A stretch of 64,000 nt of DNA from Chloroflexota bacterium (lineage in GTDB: Bacteria > Chloroflexota > Limnocylindria > Limnocylindrales > CSP1-4), in the NCBI GenBank assembly GCA_003141455.1, contig PLMA01000048.1:96194-160193 (forward strand). The letters are read 5' to 3'. Shown one piece after another: positions 62,745 through 64,000 of this stretch. The notes beneath the pieces are model-generated. The model was not told where the DNA came from, ran no database searches, and was given only the letters and a program-made list of their open reading frames with translations. Made by a program: the position numbers and the translations under genes. The stretch's first letter is position 1. Each line of letters starts with the position of its first letter.

Positions 62745-64000
62745 ATGCCAAAGGTCGATGTCGGGCCCCTGGCGGGAATGCCCTTGCTCGCGCCACTCGA
62801 CCGCAGGGCACGGCTCCGATGGGCTCGCAGGACCAAGGCCATGGTGGTCGTGGCGTTCGTTCTTGCGGGGCTCGTGACATTCCCGGCCGTGATCCGTCAG
62901 GTGGCTGCGGTCTCCGACCCGGTCGTTGCCGCTGCCGGTGATATCGCCTGCGATCCGAACGACGCGAAGTTCAACAAGGGCATCGGCAGCGGCAGCGGCG
63001 CGCAGGACGTCTGCCGGCAGGGTGCCGTCTCCAACCTGCTGGTCGGCGGCGGCTACAGCGCCGTGCTGTCGCTGGGCGACAACCAGTACTACTGCGGCAG
63101 TCTGGCGGCGTTCCAGGCCGCGTACGACCCGAGCTGGGGACGCCTCAAGTCGATCACCCACCCGGTCGTGGGCAACCACGAGTATCTGACCAGCGGAGCC
63201 ACGGACTGCACCAGCGCGAACGCCAAGGCGGCCGGCTACTTCGCCTACTTCGGCGCTGCCGCCGGCAGCCCCAGTGGCGGCTACTACAGCTACAACGTGG
63301 GCGCCTGGCACCTGATCGCGATCAATTCCAACTGCTCGAGTGCAGGCGGCTGCGGCGCCACCACGGCTCAAGGCAAGTGGCTGGCCGCCGACCTGGCCGC
63401 GCATCAGAACCAGTGCATCCTGGCCTACTGGCATATCCCGCTCTTCAGCTCCGGCGGCCGAGCCAACAACAACACAAAGTCCATCTGGCAGCAGCTGTAC
63501 GCGGCTCACGCGGACCTGGTCCTCGACGGCCACGACCATATCTACGAGCGGTTTGCTCCTCAGACGCCGGCCGGCGTCGCGGATCCCGTCAACGGAATCA
63601 CCGAGATCACCGTGGGCACAGGCGGTGCCAACCACACATCGATCGCGGCCCTCGCGGCCAACAGCGTGGTCCGCGACACGACCTCCTTCGGCATCCTGCG
63701 ACTGACGCTCCATTCCGGCAGCTTCAACTGGCAGTTCCTCCCGGTGGACGGTTCGTTCACCGACAGCGGATCGGCCGCCTGCCACAACGTCGCCCCGACC
63801 CCGACCCCGACACCGACACCCACGCCGACCCCGACACCCACGCCGACCCCGACACCCACGCCCACGCCGACACCGACGCCGACACCGACGCCCACGCCGA
63901 CCCCGACGCCAACACCCACGCCCACGCCGACACCGACGCCGACACCGACCCCTACGCCGACACCCACGCCGACGCCGACACCCACGCCGACGCCAACACC
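62745..64000 (+). CDS. Secreted metallophosphoesterase with Pro/Thr tail, 3' end beyond the window
   Basis: The frame from ATG 62745 is open to the window edge (418 codons). A hydrophobic anchor or signal lies at residues ~32-55, then the phosphoesterase core with VVAAAGDIACD, LSLGDNQYY, HPVVGNHEYL, AYWHIPLFSSG and VLDGHDHIYERFAP. After CHNVAP the sequence becomes an uninterrupted Pro/Thr repeat of at least 70 residues. Such tails commonly link to further C-terminal domains, here unseen. It is a tandem paralog of the preceding gene. Confidence 0.88.
   Translation, partial: MPKVDVGPLAGMPLLAPLDRRARLRWARRTKAMVVVAFVLAGLVTFPAVIRQVAAVSDPVVAAAGDIACDPNDAKFNKGIGSGSGAQDVCRQGAVSNLLVGGGYSAVLSLGDNQYYCGSLAAFQAAYDPSWGRLKSITHPVVGNHEYLTSGATDCTSANAKAAGYFAYFGAAAGSPSGGYYSYNVGAWHLIAINSNCSSAGGCGATTAQGKWLAADLAAHQNQCILAYWHIPLFSSGGRANNNTKSIWQQLYAAHADLVLDGHDHIYERFAPQTPAGVADPVNGITEITVGTGGANHTSIAALAANSVVRDTTSFGILRLTLHSGSFNWQFLPVDGSFTDSGSAACHNVAPTPTPTPTPTPTPTPTPTPTPTPTPTPTPTPTPTPTPTPTPTPTPTPTPTPTPTPTPTPTPTPTPTPT
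63790..64000. repeat. (PT)n-coding tandem repeat
   Basis: About 210 bp of CCGACN/CCCACN hexamer units in varying order, coding for alternating Pro-Thr on the plus strand and running off the window. Assembly errors and length variation are likely here. Confidence 0.85.

Noticed and set aside
63560..63985. Minus-strand frame encoding a pure Val-Gly repeat
   Set aside because: It is the antisense of the Pro-Thr repeat of the metallophosphoesterase gene.

Overview
The window is high-GC bacterial chromosome, tightly packed, with many ATGA or GTGA overlaps and frequent GTG/TTG starts. Several genes have a TAnnnT hexamer 6-8 nt before the start codon, which suggests leaderless mRNAs. Secreted proteins with long Pro-Thr linkers, an F420-type luciferase-like oxidoreductase, a DapD-type lysine pathway and no Gram-negative outer-membrane genes fit Chloroflexota best, with Actinobacteriota as the alternative. 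This is inference: no rRNA or marker gene is present. No mobile element, CRISPR array, tRNA or rRNA was seen.

Layout. 1-4574: thiamine operon thiD(partial)-thiM-thiE-thiL-cytX. 4575-10415: a HAD remnant, a YbaK-type deacylase, an uncharacterised membrane protein, a WYL regulator and an HD hydrolase. 10412-14172: an M23 peptidase facing cytochrome bd oxidase cydAB. 14266-18566: lysine operon dapB-dapA-dapD-lysA on the minus strand, preceded by its own promoter, a Lys-codon leader ORF and a terminator hairpin. 18722-21147: a NarL-type two-component pair. 21536-24619: methionine operon metY-metX with the same control design, here a leader ORF with a Met-Met-Ser-Met run and a terminator. 24719-29101: a large TPR protein, a zinc-ribbon membrane protein and a hypothetical. 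29240-33295: glpA, an SdhB-like Fe-S subunit, panE-like and plsY. 33618-40235: assorted single genes. 40303-44599: a MarR-controlled heterodimeric ABC exporter.

44.7-64 kb is an envelope/extracellular region. A six-gene minus-strand operon (59027 down to 49506) encodes a Dpm1-like glycosyltransferase, a GtrA/HprK-like/GT39 three-part fusion, a phospholipase C-like phosphoesterase, a membrane-anchored secreted protein, a GH99-like glycosidase and a small anchored protein. Around it lie two more GH99-like proteins, another phosphoesterase with repeat domains, and two paralogous secreted metallophosphoesterases.

The most notable signals are the paired leader-peptide attenuator candidates for lysine and methionine synthesis, and the glycan operon with its unusual three-domain fusion.
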